Positions 62,618 through 64,000 of a DNA stretch of 64,000 bases are shown here, piece after piece. The notes beneath the pieces are model-generated. The model made no database searches. It was not told the DNA's origin and saw only the letters and a list, made by a program, of their open reading frames with translations. The stretch comes from Maribacter forsetii DSM 18668 (GTDB taxonomy: Bacteria > Bacteroidota > Bacteroidia > Flavobacteriales > Flavobacteriaceae). The stretch lies in NCBI RefSeq assembly GCF_000744105.1, contig NZ_JQLH01000001.1, forward strand, positions 248,001-312,000, read 5' to 3'. Numbering within the stretch: position 1 is the first letter of the stretch; each line of letters starts with the position of its first letter. The position numbers and the translations under genes are program-made.

Positions 62618-63100
62618 TCATTTTTGGCTCATTTGAACTGTATTTAAATGATGTATGGTTTTAGCTAAACATTCTTGAAGATTCTTTTTTACTTCTGTCT
62701 CCCAAAATCTAAATACGGTATAACCCATAGCGGTAAGTTCTTGGTTTACTTCAACGTCTCGTTGCATATTTCGTTCAATTTTTGCAATCCAGAATTCTCG
62801 GTTGGTTTTTACTTTTGGTTTACGCTCTTCCCAATTTTTACCATGCCAATATTCTCCATCTATGAATATGACCGTTTTATATTTTGGTAACGCAATATCT
62901 GGTCTTCCAATAAGTTTCTTGAAATCTATACGATATCTATATCCGGCAGCGTATAATGCTTTTCTAAAAGCAAGTTCTGGTTTGGTATTCTTACCCTTGA
63001 TTTTGCTCATGATCTTAGATCGCTGAGGTGTAGTGTAAAATCCTGATGCTTCGTTGAACCTTGGTACTATAATTCGTTCTTTAGAATAGTCTTTGGACAT
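62618..63100 (-). CDS. Very-short-patch-repair-type (Vsr-like) endonuclease
   Basis: A 160-residue PD-(D/E)xK-related nuclease. It has the Vsr frame TTPQRSKIMSKIKGKNTKPE, catalytic Asp in GRPDIALPKYK (equivalent to Asp51 of E. coli Vsr), and FIDGEYWHGKNW with the active-site His. The Cys residues that bind structural zinc in E. coli Vsr (HGCFWHHHHC) are replaced here (E, N, W). Vsr nicks T:G mismatches made by deamination of 5-methylcytosine. No cytosine methyltransferase lies in the window, so it is an orphan. Confidence 0.85.
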   Translation of the reverse strand: MSKDYSKERIIVPRFNEASGFYTTPQRSKIMSKIKGKNTKPELAFRKALYAAGYRYRIDFKKLIGRPDIALPKYKTVIFIDGEYWHGKNWEERKPKVKTNREFWIAKIERNMQRDVEVNQELTAMGYTVFRFWETEVKKNLQECLAKTIHHLNTVQMSQK

Positions 63101-63110
63101 ATCTAAAAAT

Positions 63111-63144
63111 AAAAAATCCCGAACCTTTATGGTCGGGATTTTTT
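63111..63144 (-). terminator. Rho-independent terminator of sdhB
   Basis: AAAAAATCCCGA pairs with TCGGGATTTTTT around a 10-base loop. It lies 21 bp after the sdhB stop on the minus strand and before the vsr start. A- and T-runs on both sides make it potentially bidirectional. Confidence 0.88.
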
Positions 63145-63164
63145 AAAATTTTATGATTAAAAGC

Positions 63165-63911
63165 CTAACCTTTAACGTTGGCACTTAAATATTCACGATT
63201 CATTCTTGCGATATTTTCCAAGGATATTCCTTTTGGACATTCAATTTCACAAGCCCCGGTATTGGTACAGTTACCAAAACCTTCAAGATCCATTTGTGCA
63301 ACCATATTTTTAACACGATCTACAGCTTCTACTTGTCCTTGTGGTAATAATGCATATTGAGATACTTTAGCACCCACAAATAACATTGCCGAAGCATTTT
63401 TACAGCTCGCAACACACGCACCGCAACCAATACATGTAGCGGCATCCATAGCCTCATCTGCAGCGTGCTTAGAAATAGGAAGTGAGTTTGCATCTTGTGT
63501 ATTACCAGAAGTATTTACTGAAATATAACCACCGGCATGTTGAATACGGTCAAATGAACTTCTGTCCACCACTAAATCCTTAATTACAGGAAAAGCCTTT
63601 GCTCTAAATGGCTCAATAGTAATGGTATCTCCATCTTTAAACATACGCATGTGCAATTGACATGTAGTTACACCCCTATCAGGACCATGAGCTTCACCGT
63701 TTATGTACATAGAACACATACCGCAAATACCTTCGCGACAATCATGATCAAAAGCTACAGGCTCTTCTCCTTGGTTGATCAACTGCTCGTTCAAAACATC
63801 CATCATTTCCAAAAAGGACATGTGCTCAGATATTTCCGTTACTTTATAATCGACCATGGAACCTTTGTCTTTTGGTCCTTTTTGTCTCCAGATTTTTAAT
63901 GTCAGATTCAT
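63165..63911 (-). CDS. sdhB: Succinate dehydrogenase/fumarate reductase iron-sulfur subunit
   Basis: A 248-residue subunit with the plant-type 2Fe-2S site (CREGICGMC, then TTCQLH), the 4Fe-4S site CIGCGACVASC and the 3Fe-4S site CTNTGACEIECPKGI. It passes electrons from the flavoprotein to the membrane anchor. ATG 63911 (MNLTLKIWRQ) is the family start; a frame to 63980 would read into the intergenic heptad repeat. The flavoprotein gene is expected just beyond the right edge. Confidence 0.96.
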   Translation of the reverse strand: MNLTLKIWRQKGPKDKGSMVDYKVTEISEHMSFLEMMDVLNEQLINQGEEPVAFDHDCREGICGMCSMYINGEAHGPDRGVTTCQLHMRMFKDGDTITIEPFRAKAFPVIKDLVVDRSSFDRIQHAGGYISVNTSGNTQDANSLPISKHAADEAMDAATCIGCGACVASCKNASAMLFVGAKVSQYALLPQGQVEAVDRVKNMVAQMDLEGFGNCTNTGACEIECPKGISLENIARMNREYLSANVKG

Positions 63912-63927
63912 AATTATTTCGTTTTTG

Positions 63928-63981
63928 GTTGTTCGTTGTTCGTTGTTGGTTTGGAAAAACCAGCAACTAGCAACCATCAAC
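63928..63981 (-). repeat. Heptad repeat with inverted arms upstream of sdhB
   Basis: The left arm is GTTGTTC, GTTGTTC, GTTGTTG, GTTT. The right arm, read on the opposite strand, is GTTGATG, GTTGCTA, GTTGCTG, GTTT. Both keep exact 7-bp phase and meet around GGA. It belongs to the same family as the single arm at 591-622 and has the same architecture as 30808-30876. Confidence 0.8.
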
Positions 63982-64000
63982 TACTTATAACTTCTTTGTT

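Noticed and set aside
1..64000. CRISPR arrays, prophage, insertion sequences, tRNA and rRNA genes
   Set aside because: No direct-repeat/spacer pattern, transposase or integrase frame, cloverleaf or rRNA-like stretch was found; the heptad arrays are too short and continuous to be CRISPR.

Overview
The window is chromosomal DNA of a low-GC, probably marine member of the Bacteroidota, most likely family Flavobacteriaceae. The evidence is a SusC/SusD pair, a protein with a type B type-IX-secretion sorting domain, the gliding genes sprE and gldH, a split ATP synthase cluster (atpBEFHAG without atpDC), several flavobacterial families (DUF5687, DUF6168, DUF4292), and recurrent TAnnTTTG promoter elements. 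The genus cannot be fixed from this window. I see no tRNA, rRNA, CRISPR array, prophage or insertion sequence.

Region 1 (1-8757, minus strand) looks like an arsenosugar-type operon. In transcription order it holds a DUF2064 glycosyltransferase-like protein, SusC, SusD, a sodium:solute symporter, a degenerate metallophosphoesterase fused to an AhpD-like domain, and the radical SAM protein ArsS, which runs off the left edge. Biosynthesis and outer- and inner-membrane uptake thus share one transcription unit.

Region 2 (9047-22557) is mixed housekeeping and regulation. It has an HtrA protease behind an unusually structured leader, a patatin-like lipase, an SLC13-type permease, an FAD/2Fe-2S reductase with a possible Crp/Fnr site, an ECF42-type sigma factor paired with a YciI protein, a large secreted repeat protein, and a DUF5687/ATPase ABC transporter.

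Region 3 (22944-31748) joins the type IX secretion/gliding lipoprotein SprE, a bactofilin, two small membrane proteins and the ATP synthase genes. A terminator-like hairpin after atpE may favour subunit c. Region 4 (31891-41832) holds an MFS exporter, a hydrolase/ECF-sigma/membrane-protein module, and a run of envelope genes: flippase, dut, TPR protein, DUF4292 lipoprotein, EnvC-like protein and an aldo/keto reductase.

Region 5 (41934-51225) holds a thioesterase, an HU-SPOR membrane protein, dprA, trpS, plsC, and a regulatory operon (lipoprotein, ECF sigma factor, TM-barrel chimera, and an outer-membrane barrel gene broken by a homopolymer frameshift), then recA. Region 6 (51226-63911) holds trhO, the ricT-gldH-PBP1A block, a 3-oxoacid CoA-transferase pair, a 35-codon candidate gene with its own promoter and terminator, a GNAT acetyltransferase, a serine hydrolase, an aminotransferase, a DJ-1/PfpI protein, an orphan Vsr-like endonuclease and sdhB.

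Five intergenic spots carry strictly 7-bp-periodic repeats of GT-initial heptads, two of them arranged as inverted arms. This was the most unexpected non-coding pattern in the window.
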